DNA of 64,000 nt from NCBI GenBank assembly GCA_035550515.1, contig DASZOZ010000010.1, positions 1-64,000 of the forward strand. Reading direction: 5' to 3'. Shown here in pieces: positions 51,133 to 59,402 of the stretch. The position numbers and the translations under genes are program-made. The first letter of the stretch is position 1. Each line of letters opens with the position of its first letter. The stretch comes from DATARH01 sp035550515. GTDB taxonomy: Bacteria; Pseudomonadota; Alphaproteobacteria; ATCC43930; CGMCC-115725. The notes beneath the pieces are model-generated. The model worked only from the letters and a program-made list of their open reading frames with translations. It had not been told where the DNA came from and made no database searches.

Positions 51133-52566
51133 GTGCACCCATCATGCAGCTTCTCGATAAGGCGCATTCTCAGGCTCGCCGGACCGATCGCGGGCGGCGC
51201 GATCGCCTTTGCGGCATGCGCCTTCGCACCCGCCGCTGGCCATGCCGGGGATCAGGAGACCGGGGCGGTCTTTGCGCCGGTGCGGGTGGCGGCTCCCGTC
51301 GTGATGCAGGCCAACGCCAACGGCGATCTCGGGCGCCTGCTCAACAGCGCGCCCGAGATATTTGTCGCCGGTGAGCGGCTGAACGCCGGGTTGCTGCGAC
51401 GTTTTTACGCGCGCCACGGTTTTGCGCCGGTATGGACGGCCCGGCAACAGCAAGCCAATGCGCTGGTCGACGCCGTGTTGCACGCGGGGGATCACGGGCT
51501 TGCGCCGGAACTGTTTCATGCAAATCTGCTGCGGTCGGCGACATTGGCGCCGCCGGACCGCGAACTGCTGCTGTCGGACGCGTTTCTCTCCTACGCCGAC
51601 GCGCTCTCGCGCGGGGTCGTGCCGGTCGAGCAGCGCAGGGACGACGAGGCGTTGACGCCCGGGCCGATCGATGTCGCGGCCGCGCTCGACGCCGTCATCG
51701 CCAGCCCCGACCCCGCCTCGGCGATCGAGGCGCTCGCGCCGCAGACGCCGACTTATCGGCTGCTGCGCCAGGCGCTGCAGAATTTTCATGCCGGCCTGCC
51801 GGTCGGCGGCAAGACGGCGACGAGCCGCCTGCGCGAGATCGAGGTCAACCTCGAGCGTGAGCGCTGGCTGCCCCGGCGGCTGCCGCCCGACCGCGTGTGG
51901 GTCAATGTGGCCGACGAGCGGGTGGTGCTGTACCGCGACGACCGGCCGGTCTTCGCGACCAAGGTCATCGTCGGACAGGACGAGTTGCGCAACCAGAGCC
52001 CGGAGTTCGAGGCGACGATCGACGGCATCCTGTTCAATCCGCCCTGGAACATCCCGCAGGACATCGCCGCCAACGAGATCCTGCCGAAGACCGCGCAGGA
52101 CCCGAATTACCTGGCGCGGCATAACATGGTCATGCTGCCCAACGGCATACTGCAACAGCTGGCCGGGCCGAATTCGGGGCTTGGGCAACTGATGTTCGAG
52201 ATGCAGAACCGGTTCGACGTCTATCTGCACGACACGCCGTCGAAAAACCTGTTCAGCCGCAGCGACCGCCGCATCAGCCATGGCTGCATCCGGGTGGAAA
52301 AGCCGCGCGAGCTGGCCGCCCTGCTGATGCAGCAGCCGGTCGAGGCGATCAACCAGGCGATCGCGACGGGCGACACCGTCAGCAGCAAGCTGCCGCAGCC
52401 CGTGCCGGTCTTTGTGGTCTACGAGACCGCATTCGCGGATGCCGACGGCCGGCTGCAATTCCGCCCCGATGTCTACGGGCGCGACCCCGAGATCTGGCCG
52501 CACCTCGATCCGGAGCGGCAACCGGTGGCGGAACGCGAACCCTCGTTCGGCCAACGCGGCGGCTGA
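51133..52566 (+). CDS. L,D-transpeptidase (YcbB/LdtD-like)
   Basis: Periplasmic enzyme making 3-3 peptidoglycan cross-links or attaching proteins to the wall. The GTG at 51133 follows GGTGAGG and opens directly on an export signal (RRILRLAGPIAGGAIAFAAC). An N-terminal YcbB-type scaffold (LLRRFYARHGFAPVWTARQQ) leads to the YkuD domain with VNVADERVVLYRDDRPVFAT, FNPPWNIPQDIAANEILPK and the catalytic SHGCIRV. Length 477 residues. Confidence 0.9.
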   Translation: MHPSCSFSIRRILRLAGPIAGGAIAFAACAFAPAAGHAGDQETGAVFAPVRVAAPVVMQANANGDLGRLLNSAPEIFVAGERLNAGLLRRFYARHGFAPVWTARQQQANALVDAVLHAGDHGLAPELFHANLLRSATLAPPDRELLLSDAFLSYADALSRGVVPVEQRRDDEALTPGPIDVAAALDAVIASPDPASAIEALAPQTPTYRLLRQALQNFHAGLPVGGKTATSRLREIEVNLERERWLPRRLPPDRVWVNVADERVVLYRDDRPVFATKVIVGQDELRNQSPEFEATIDGILFNPPWNIPQDIAANEILPKTAQDPNYLARHNMVMLPNGILQQLAGPNSGLGQLMFEMQNRFDVYLHDTPSKNLFSRSDRRISHGCIRVEKPRELAALLMQQPVEAINQAIATGDTVSSKLPQPVPVFVVYETAFADADGRLQFRPDVYGRDPEIWPHLDPERQPVAEREPSFGQRGG

Positions 52567-52597
52567 CGCGAACGCGGCGCGACATCACGCGCGCCCG

Positions 52598-53326
52598 CTA
52601 CCTGCCGGCGACCACCAGGATCGATACGCCGAAAGGGGGATGCAAGAGCGGCGCCGTTCCGACATCGGCGCGAAAGATCGCGTTGCAGACGCGATTGACC
52701 AGGGGAGAGATCAACCGGGTCTCGCTCTCGATCTCGATATGCAGCCGCTCGATGAGCCGCCGGACGATCCAGATCGGCAGGAACATCAGGTAATTGAAGT
52801 AGAACGCGTGCGATAGTCGCAGGCCGGCCCGCTCGAACTTGCTCCTGAGCGGCGCCATGCGGTAGCGCCGCCGATGGTGCGACACCCGGTCCTGCAACCC
52901 CCAGAGCTGGCTGAACGCCGGCACCGAGACGAGGGCCATGCCGCCGGGACGCAGCACCCGCCTGATCTCCCCGAGCGCGCCGAGATCGTCGTCCACATGC
53001 TCGATGATGTCGGTCGCGAGCACCAGGTCGAAGCTGCCGTCGGCGAACGGCAAGGCGCAGATATCGCCGCGGCTCAGCCGGCCGAAGCCTTTGTCCCGGC
53101 AGAACCGCAGCGCTTCCTCGCTGTAATCGAGCGCGGTGACCCGGAGAAACCCCAACTCGCGCAGCATCCGCAGATTGGTGCCCGCCCCGCTGCCGACGTC
53201 AAGCACGGCGGCGTCGCGCCCGATGCCGCTGTTCGCCAGTTCGCGCGCGAACAGCTGGCGCCGCCCGACATACCACCAATGCGTCGCCTCCAGCTCGGCC
53301 TCGGCGGCGTAAACCCCGCTTTCCAC
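52598..53326 (-). CDS. Class I SAM-dependent methyltransferase
   Basis: A 242-residue methyltransferase. Motif I is VLDVGSGAGTNLRML, followed by ALDYSEEALRFC, GDICALPFADGSFDLVLATD and EIRRVLRPGGMALVSVP, a Methyltransf_11-type fold. The C-terminal half is basic with a hydrophobic segment (AFYFNYLMFLPIWIV), seen in polysaccharide and lipid-linked methyltransferases. It is the last of three cotranscribed genes with a GT2 and a membrane protein, so a lipid-linked sugar is a plausible substrate. Confidence 0.85.
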   Translation of the reverse strand: MESGVYAAEAELEATHWWYVGRRQLFARELANSGIGRDAAVLDVGSGAGTNLRMLRELGFLRVTALDYSEEALRFCRDKGFGRLSRGDICALPFADGSFDLVLATDIIEHVDDDLGALGEIRRVLRPGGMALVSVPAFSQLWGLQDRVSHHRRRYRMAPLRSKFERAGLRLSHAFYFNYLMFLPIWIVRRLIERLHIEIESETRLISPLVNRVCNAIFRADVGTAPLLHPPFGVSILVVAGR

Positions 53327-53338
53327 GTCGACGCCCCG

Positions 53339-54370
53339 CTATTTCCCTGGCTCGGGCACCAAATCGCGCTCGGCCACCAAACCGTGCTCCGGCAGCCGGC
53401 TCGCCGCGGCGCCCGGCGCGCGATAAAGCTCCTTGACGATAAAGAGCGGCCGCCGCCGCGCCTCGATATAGATGCGGCCGACATACTCGCCCAGCATCCC
53501 GAGGCAGAATAGCTGCACGCTGCTGAACACGAGAAGCGCCAGGAACATGCTGGCCCAGCCGCGCACCGTCCCGCCGAGGATCAGCGCGAACACATCGTAG
53601 ATCGCCAGCATGATCGCGATCACCAGGAAGGAGCACGCCAGATAGGTCGCAAAGCGCAGCGGCGCGGTCGAAAAGCCGGTAATGGCGTCGAGCCCCAGCC
53701 GCACCATCTTGCGCAGCGTGTAACCGGTTTCCCCGGTCCCCCGCGCCTCGCGATCATACGGCAGCGCGACTTGGTTGAACCCCAGCCACGACACCATGCC
53801 GCGAATGAAGCGGTGCTGCTCGGGCATCTGGTTGAGCAGATCGACGACCTCGCGGCGCATCAGGCGAAAATCGCCGGTGTCGACCGGGATCGACACATCC
53901 GCGAGGCGTTGCAGCACGCGGTAAAAGCCGGTCGCCGACAACGTCTTGAAGCGGCCTTCCCCGGCGCGCGAGCGGCGCTGGCCATAGACCACGTCGGCGC
54001 CGTCATCCATCAGCCGCATCATCTCCGGCAACAGCTCGGGCGGGTCCTGCAAATCGGCGTCGATGACGAGGACGCGCCGGCCGCGGCACAAGGCCAGCCC
54101 GGCCGACAGCGCCAATTGGTGTCCGTGGTTGCGCGACAGGTCGACGCCGGTCACCCGGCGGTCGTGCTTGCACAGCCCGAGAATGACCTCCCAGGTATTG
54201 TCGCGCGAGCCGTCGTTGATGAGGACGATCTCGAACTCGCTCTCGCCCGCGGCCGCGCAGGCCGCGGCCAGCCGGGTATACAGCGCGCGGAGCACCGCCG
54301 CCTCGTTGTAGCAGGGAACGACGATCGAGAGATTGGGATCGCCGCCGCGATCAGCGGTCGTCGCGCTCAT
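53339..54370 (-). CDS. GT2 polyprenyl-phosphate glycosyltransferase (GtrB/ArnC/DPM1-like)
   Basis: Transfers a sugar from a nucleotide donor to polyprenyl phosphate at the inner membrane. The 343-residue protein has the GT2 start LSIVVPCYNEAAVLRALY, VLINDGSRDNTW, the DXD-type VIDADLQDPPELLPEM and GDFRLMRREVVDLL. Two C-terminal membrane helices (FLVIAIMLAIYDVFALIL, MFLALLVFSSVQLFCLGML) and LGEYVGRIYIEARRRPLFIV are typical of the group. The ATG at 54370 overlaps the upstream membrane protein's stop by four bases. Confidence 0.92.
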   Translation of the reverse strand: MSATTADRGGDPNLSIVVPCYNEAAVLRALYTRLAAACAAAGESEFEIVLINDGSRDNTWEVILGLCKHDRRVTGVDLSRNHGHQLALSAGLALCRGRRVLVIDADLQDPPELLPEMMRLMDDGADVVYGQRRSRAGEGRFKTLSATGFYRVLQRLADVSIPVDTGDFRLMRREVVDLLNQMPEQHRFIRGMVSWLGFNQVALPYDREARGTGETGYTLRKMVRLGLDAITGFSTAPLRFATYLACSFLVIAIMLAIYDVFALILGGTVRGWASMFLALLVFSSVQLFCLGMLGEYVGRIYIEARRRPLFIVKELYRAPGAAASRLPEHGLVAERDLVPEPGK

Positions 54371-55923
54371 CCGTCGCGGCCCGCGACCGCTGGGACGGGC
54401 ACGCTCTCGCCGTCGGCCGGCGCGAGACGGAACGAGCGTGCGAGCAGCCAGCGCGCCGCGGCAACGGCGCATGTCACGGCGATCGCATAGACGGCCAGCC
54501 GATACGCGATCATGTCCGCGGTCGTGAAAGGATTGGGCCACGCGATCAGCTGCGGGAGAACGCCGAAACCGGCGAACAGCGCGAGCAACCCGGCGCGCCG
54601 GCCCAGGTCCCGCAGAGGCCGCGCGGGCGGCCGGGCGATGACGAAGACGCACAGCAGCAGGACCTGGATCAAGCAAAGCCAGACCGTCAGGCGCGCCGCG
54701 TTCCACCATTGCAACGTCGACTGCACGAGCACCCCGAAGAGTGCGGCGGGCTTGTAATAGAAGAAGGTGAGGAACGCCTCACGCGGGTATGTCTTGACGA
54801 TCGCGAAGAAGGCGGAGCGCAGCACCTTTTCGTATCGAGCGCCGTACATCCCGTCGATTCCTTCGTGATTCGGGATGCCCTGCCGACGGATGTACCCCCA
54901 CCAGACGCATTGCGCATTGCGATCGACCAGGCCCGGGATAATCCCTTCGGGAATCTCGGCAGGGCAGCGGTAGGTCTCCGGCACGCCCGCAAAGGGCCAG
55001 GCGGGATTCTCGCCAAAGCTGACAAACATCCTGTGCCAGACCGTGCCGTAAAGGCGGCCGGCCGCCGCATATTCGGGGAAGGCCCATCGCGGCAGCGTTG
55101 TCGTCTCGACGCGGAGCAACACGGCCGGAAGGAGCAGGACAAGAGCGATCCGCCACCGCCGCGCCGTCCCCCGCCACAGCGCCGCCGCGGCGCAGACGAC
55201 GACGGGACCGATCAGATAGGCCGGGCTGCCGCGGACGAGCATCGCGAAGCCGAGGATCGCCACCTGCAGGCCCAGCGCCGCCCAGCGCGGCACGCGGCCG
55301 GGCGCGCGGCCCTGCTCGAAGAACTCCAGGCACCAATGCAGGGCCGGGAGAACGCCAACGACCGAATAATAGCGCAGGCCGCCGACCGGCGCCTGGGCCA
55401 CGTAATCGATGGCGGTCGAGAGCGGCGTCAGCAGCAGCAAGGTCAATGCGAACAGCACCGTCGGCACGGCCGACATCCGCTGGTCGCGGTAGCGCCAGAT
55501 GAAGACGGCCGCGGAGAGCCCGACCAGCACGAGAAAAAACAGCGGCAAGGCCTGCGTGCCGAGCCCGAACAGCGCAAAGGCGGCCTCGGCCATGACGATC
55601 CCGCCGATGCCGGTGCCGTCCCTCGTCAGGATAACAGCGCCCACGGGCGCCGCGCCCGCGGCGGCGGCCTCATCCAGGGCCTGCTCGGCCGGAACGCCGG
55701 CGCCTACCCTCTTCGCGAGAAAGTCGTGCACGCCGAGTTCCATCCGCCCGTGCGTCGCGAGAGGGTAAAGCCGCCGCGACAACGCCGCCGGGAACGGACC
55801 TTCCTCTTCCAGGGCGAACGGTGTGTGCCGGCCTTGATGGAGCGTCAGCACCGCGAGCGTATAGACCGCGAAGCTCAGTACCGCGATCGCAATCGGCAGC
55901 ACCGAGGCGCCTCGATGTCGCAT
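54367..55923 (-). CDS. Polytopic membrane protein, possible GT-C glycosyltransferase
   Basis: A 518-residue integral membrane protein with about nine to ten hydrophobic helices and a large non-membrane part near residues 290-380. An acidic pair occurs early (ALEEEGPFPAALSRR, just after the first helix). This layout, together with cotranscription with a polyprenyl-phosphate GT2, suggests a GT-C enzyme using the lipid-linked sugar, but no definite DXD or family motif is visible. The ATG at 55923 is chosen; the upstream extension begins at a TTG. Confidence 0.6.
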   Translation of the reverse strand: MRHRGASVLPIAIAVLSFAVYTLAVLTLHQGRHTPFALEEEGPFPAALSRRLYPLATHGRMELGVHDFLAKRVGAGVPAEQALDEAAAAGAAPVGAVILTRDGTGIGGIVMAEAAFALFGLGTQALPLFFLVLVGLSAAVFIWRYRDQRMSAVPTVLFALTLLLLTPLSTAIDYVAQAPVGGLRYYSVVGVLPALHWCLEFFEQGRAPGRVPRWAALGLQVAILGFAMLVRGSPAYLIGPVVVCAAAALWRGTARRWRIALVLLLPAVLLRVETTTLPRWAFPEYAAAGRLYGTVWHRMFVSFGENPAWPFAGVPETYRCPAEIPEGIIPGLVDRNAQCVWWGYIRRQGIPNHEGIDGMYGARYEKVLRSAFFAIVKTYPREAFLTFFYYKPAALFGVLVQSTLQWWNAARLTVWLCLIQVLLLCVFVIARPPARPLRDLGRRAGLLALFAGFGVLPQLIAWPNPFTTADMIAYRLAVYAIAVTCAVAAARWLLARSFRLAPADGESVPVPAVAGRDG

Positions 55924-55960
55924 TGCGATCAGTCCTGCCCTGCGCAGCGCTCTGTCTGCC

Positions 55961-56037
55961 TTATCGGCACGCGGACCATCCAACTACCAACAATACGTGC
56001 AGCGCCTAAGGCATAACATTTTTCGGCGTGCCGATAA
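55961..56037. repeat. 12-base inverted repeat, widely spaced
   Basis: TTATCGGCACGC at 55961-55972 and its complement GCGTGCCGATAA at 56026-56037, 53 bases apart. It lies upstream of the membrane-protein gene and could be a looped operator or a large hairpin. Confidence 0.6.
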
Positions 56038-56156
56038 AAAGATTCACGATCGCCCGAGGCTCTGTCCCGAGCAGGCGCGATCACGCCGTCGTCGTCCGGC
56101 GGGGGCCAGGGTCAGGGGCTCGGCCCGGCCCGCGCCCGGGGTACGCACGCCTGCCG

Positions 56157-56474
56157 TCAGGGTGTCGACGGCCGGCGGTCGCGCTCCGGGGCGATCTCGT
56201 CGATGGCCTGGGCTTCCTTGATGTCGCGCTCGCTGAGCCCGTCCGCGTCGTGGGTCGTCAGCACGATCTCCACCCGGTTGTAGACATTGAAGATTTCCGG
56301 ATGGTGAGCCATCTTTTCGGCAATCAGCGCGACGCGCGACAGAAAGCCCCAGGCCTCGGAGAAATCGGCAAAGTGATAGCTCTTGCGGATCGCGTCGCGA
56401 TCGTCGACCTCGCTCCAGCCGTGCAGTGTCGCGAGCGCCGCGTGCCGTGCCGCACCGGTCAGCTTTTCCACCAT
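56157..56474 (-). CDS. phhB: Pterin-4a-carbinolamine dehydratase
   Basis: Recycles 4a-hydroxytetrahydrobiopterin in aromatic amino acid hydroxylation. The 105-residue protein shows the family pattern: FADFSEAWGFLSRVALIAEK, MAHHPEIFNVYNRVEI with the catalytic His pair, and LTTHDADGLSERDIKEA. Size and motifs are standard. A phenylalanine hydroxylase gene is not in this window. Confidence 0.93.
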   Translation of the reverse strand: MVEKLTGAARHAALATLHGWSEVDDRDAIRKSYHFADFSEAWGFLSRVALIAEKMAHHPEIFNVYNRVEIVLTTHDADGLSERDIKEAQAIDEIAPERDRRPSTP

Positions 56475-56545
56475 GTCGCCCTCCCGCTTCGTCGCTCGCT
56501 AGCAAGTGTGCGGCGGCGGCGATCCCGTCAAGCGGCAAGGCGGCG

Positions 56546-56938
56546 ATGACCGCCCGCAAGCCGCCGACGCTCGCCGATATCGAAGCGCTGGCCGGGCGCG
56601 CGCTCGAAACCATCCCGGCCGAGTTCAAGCGTCATCTCGGGCCGTTGGTGATCCGCGTCGACGAGTTCCCCGACGAGGAGACGGAAGAGGCCATGGAGCT
56701 GGAAAGCCCGTTCGACATTCTCGGGCTTTATCGCGGGGTGGCGCTGCCGCATCAGAGCCTCGCCGCGCCGCGCACCGAGATCGACCTGGTGTTTCTCTAT
56801 CGCCGGCCGATCCTCGATTACTGGTGCGAGACCGGCGAGGACCTCGCGGCAGTGGTGCGCCACGTGCTGATCCACGAGATCGGCCACCATCTCGGTTTCA
56901 GCGACGAGGACATGGAACGGATCGAGGGGGAGGCGTGA
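56546..56938 (+). CDS. Zincin-like metallopeptidase
   Basis: A 130-residue predicted zinc metallopeptidase of the small soluble type found widely in alphaproteobacteria. The zinc site is HEIGHHLGFSDEDM near the C-terminus (HExxHxxGFSD). The core includes PLVIRVDEFPDEET and FLYRRPILDYWCET. The ATG at 56546 follows AAGGCGG. Physiological substrate unknown. It overlaps the convergent UDG-like gene by 41 bases. Confidence 0.86.
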   Translation: MTARKPPTLADIEALAGRALETIPAEFKRHLGPLVIRVDEFPDEETEEAMELESPFDILGLYRGVALPHQSLAAPRTEIDLVFLYRRPILDYWCETGEDLAAVVRHVLIHEIGHHLGFSDEDMERIEGEA

Positions 56939-57527
56939 GCAGCGCGCCGACCCGCGCCCGCAAATCCGGCAACGCTTCGGCGAGAAACCACGGGTTGTTG
57001 CGCTCCCAGATCGCGGCGCGCCAGCTCGGGTGCGGCAGGATGAAGAAGTCCGGCAGGAAGTCGCGCCATCGCGCCGCCGCCCGGGCGAGGGGCTTGCCGC
57101 GGGTCTGCGGCAGGTAGTCGCGGACCGCGTAGCCGCCGACCAGCAACGTCAGCCCGACCGCGGCGAAATGCGGCCGCAGCCGCGGGTGCCACAAGGGCGC
57201 GCATTCCGGCCGCGGCGGCAGGTCGCCGCCGTTTGCCGCGCGGCCGGGATAGCAGAACGCCATCCCCATCACCGCGACCTGGCTCTCGTCGTAAAAGACG
57301 GCGCGGTCGATGCCCATCCATTGCCGCAGCCGGTCGCCGCTCTTGTCGTCGAACGACAGCCCGGTGGCATGGACCCGGCTGCCCGGCGCCTGGCTGATCA
57401 CTAGGACCCGCGCCGAGGCCAGCCCGCGCACGATCGGGCGCGGCCCCAGCGGCAGATGCGGCGCGCAGCGGGTGCAGGCGCGGATTTCGGCGAGGAGCGC
57501 GGGAAACGCATCGGTGTCGGCCGCCAT
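56898..57527 (-). CDS. Uracil-DNA glycosylase superfamily protein
   Basis: A 209-residue member of the UDG fold. It begins with a Cys pair (RACTRCAPHLPLG) and has the active-site-like VLVISQAPGSRVHATG, then LPHPSWRAAIWERN as the second motif. Only two Cys of a possible Fe-S cluster are visible, so it looks like the non-cluster branch of such families. It may excise damaged bases, but activity is unproven. Convergent overlap with the zincin gene. Confidence 0.8.
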   Translation of the reverse strand: MAADTDAFPALLAEIRACTRCAPHLPLGPRPIVRGLASARVLVISQAPGSRVHATGLSFDDKSGDRLRQWMGIDRAVFYDESQVAVMGMAFCYPGRAANGGDLPPRPECAPLWHPRLRPHFAAVGLTLLVGGYAVRDYLPQTRGKPLARAAARWRDFLPDFFILPHPSWRAAIWERNNPWFLAEALPDLRARVGALLTPPPRSVPCPRR

Positions 57528-57563
57528 GGCGGTAACTTAAAGCTTCGATCCGCCGGCGGCGAG

Positions 57564-57592
57564 TTGACTTGCGCCGACCCGCTGACTAGAAC
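57564..57592 (+). promoter_or_regulatory. Promoter of tRNA-Ser
   Basis: TTGACT and TAGAAC spaced by 17 bases, placing the transcript start about 30 bases before the tRNA. Confidence 0.55.
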
Positions 57593-57629
57593 TCAGAGGG
57601 CATACGCCGTGACAATCCCACTCTTCGGT

Positions 57630-57721
57630 GGAGGGGTGGCCGAGTGGCTGAAGGCGGCGGTTTGCTAAACCGTTATACGGTTAACCCCGTATCGTGGGTT
57701 CGAATCCCATCCCCTCCGCCA
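57630..57721 (+). tRNA. tRNA-Ser (GCT anticodon)
   Basis: Class II tRNA with a long variable arm. Acceptor GGAGGGG/CCCCTCC, anticodon loop TTGCTAA with anticodon GCT, T arm GGTTCGAATCC and encoded 3' CCA. It reads AGC and AGU serine codons. Confidence 0.96.
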
Positions 57722-57826
57722 CCTTCTTTGCGCGCTCGCCTTGGGTGGATGCCGCTTTCGCTCGAAGCGGGTTGGGTATCGCCGCCGGTCAAATAAGCAT
57801 CGCCGTGTCCGGGCCGGCCGCAGGAT

Positions 57827-57845
57827 GGCCGGGTCAAGCCCGGCC
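57827..57845. repeat. Single copy of the GGCCGGGTCAAGCCCGGCC palindrome
   Basis: Perfect 19-base copy flanked by GGAT before and ATGACGA after, identical to the last unit of the array near 14575. It lies in the gap between tRNA-Ser and the VOC gene. Confidence 0.88.
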
Positions 57846-57867
57846 ATGACGAACCACCATATAACCC

Positions 57868-58311
57868 CTAATCCACCGTGTGGCGGGGGTCCTCGATGAT
57901 CTCGCAGAGGCCCATGCCGACGATGTTGTAGAACGCGACCGGGCAGCCGCCGAACAGCACCGCCGGGGTGGGCGGCGCCATGCAGACGGCGCGCATGCCG
58001 TTGTCCTCCAGCGCGGTCAGCGCGGCGGCGATGTCGGCGGCGACATAGCACATGTGGTAGACGAGGCCGTCGGGGTGTAGCTTGATCCAGGCGTCGGCGG
58101 GTGAGCGGGAGTCCGCCGGGTAGATGATCTCGACATCCGGCATCGCTCCCCGGTGCCGGCATAAGATCAGATGCACATTCTGCGCGGGATCGAAAACCGG
58201 CTCCGGGATGTCGTAGCCGAGAGCGGTGAGGAACCGCGTCGCGTCGCGCGGGCGCCGCACCGCCAGCCCGAGATGATGAAAGCGCAGGCCCAGCGCATTC
58301 GCCCGGTCCAT
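57868..58311 (-). CDS. VOC-family (glyoxalase/epimerase-like) protein
   Basis: A 147-residue vicinal-oxygen-chelate protein with two betaalphabeta-beta-beta units. RFHHLGLAVRRPRDATRFL and VYHMCYVAADIAAALTAL hold the first-position metal ligands, with Glu in VEIIYP and CEIIED. The layout resembles methylmalonyl-CoA epimerase. It ends one base before the SGNH gene of the next operon, so it may be the last gene of that transcript. Substrate uncertain. Confidence 0.82.
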   Translation of the reverse strand: MDRANALGLRFHHLGLAVRRPRDATRFLTALGYDIPEPVFDPAQNVHLILCRHRGAMPDVEIIYPADSRSPADAWIKLHPDGLVYHMCYVAADIAAALTALEDNGMRAVCMAPPTPAVLFGGCPVAFYNIVGMGLCEIIEDPRHTVD

Positions 58312-58312
58312 G

Positions 58313-59398
58313 TCAGTGCGCCCCGGCCTTGGGCAGCAGCGCCTCGACCTGCGGGTCGGCCATCACCCGGCGCATCACCTGCCCGGTCAGCCGCGCGTCG
58401 GGGTCGAGCGAGTCGATGAAATATTCGGGCTTGTCGCGATAGTCCGGCATGTCGGCGAAATCGAAGAACAGGACACCGGCATCGGCGAGATGCCGGCGCC
58501 ATTCGGCGCCGGCGAACTCGCGCCAGATCCCGTCCTGCGGGTCGTTCAGCCCGTCGAGGATCTTGCGGTAATACGGCAGCTGGACGCCGACGAGGGCGAC
58601 GTGCTTGGCCTTGGCGAGCGCCGCGAACCGGTCGAACTTGGCGATCTGCTCGGGCGAAAGATGCTCGGCCATCACCGCGGGGGGCGTCCCGGCCTCGGTG
58701 AGGTCGGCCTGCAGGCGCGTGGGATCGGGGGTGGTCGGCTTGGGCGTCAGGACGCCGTCGGGGCCAAACCCCTCGTCGGTCAGCAGCGCGAACAGGCCGT
58801 GCTCGCGGTCGGTCGCCGGCAGCCGGCGCAGCAGATCGACCGGGGCCTGGGCGAACTGCCCGACCACGCGCATCAGGTCGGAGACGTGCGGCGCCGGCGC
58901 CTCGTCAAAGCGGTTGCCCCAGTAATGGTCGAAACCGGGGCTCAACATCCAGTAGTCGAGGTTGAAGACCAGGACGCGCGGCGCGTAGCCGTCCTTGGTC
59001 ATCAGCTCGAGGAACCGGCGGTCCTGGTCGATCGTCCAGGTGGTGAGCCCGGCGTTGAAGAAGCTGTAGGGCGCAAAGACGTCGCCGCGAAACGCATTGG
59101 CGCGCGACGGCCCGATCGCGACGATGTCGGGCTTCAGCTCGGCGATGCGCGCGAGCTTGTAGGTCACATAGGAATGGCCGTCGCCGCCGCGCCAGACCCG
59201 GTCCGGCGCCTCAGCCTGCCATTTGGCGGTCGCCGCCGGCGACATCGTCTCGCCGACGCGCCAGGCGAGCAGCTCCAGCGCCGCCCCGGCCAGCAGCAGC
59301 GGCGACAGAACCAGCAGCAAGGTGACGACAAACCGCCGCCACTCGCCAAGCTGCGAGCGAACCGGCGCGTGCGCCGCTATCGTTTCCACCGCGATCAT
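58313..59398 (-). CDS. SGNH-like protein paired with MBOAT
   Basis: A 361-residue protein with one N-terminal membrane segment (FVVTLLLVLSPLLLAGAAL) and a periplasmic SGNH/AlgJ-like domain. Block I is IVAIGPSRANAF with the nucleophile Ser. The usual DxxH near the C-terminus reads DSLDPDARLT, with Asp where His is expected, so hydrolytic or transferase activity may be altered. It starts four bases after the MBOAT stop, the usual arrangement of an acyl transfer pair. Confidence 0.75.
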   Translation of the reverse strand: MIAVETIAAHAPVRSQLGEWRRFVVTLLLVLSPLLLAGAALELLAWRVGETMSPAATAKWQAEAPDRVWRGGDGHSYVTYKLARIAELKPDIVAIGPSRANAFRGDVFAPYSFFNAGLTTWTIDQDRRFLELMTKDGYAPRVLVFNLDYWMLSPGFDHYWGNRFDEAPAPHVSDLMRVVGQFAQAPVDLLRRLPATDREHGLFALLTDEGFGPDGVLTPKPTTPDPTRLQADLTEAGTPPAVMAEHLSPEQIAKFDRFAALAKAKHVALVGVQLPYYRKILDGLNDPQDGIWREFAGAEWRRHLADAGVLFFDFADMPDYRDKPEYFIDSLDPDARLTGQVMRRVMADPQVEALLPKAGAH

Positions 59399-59402
59399 CC
59401 GA

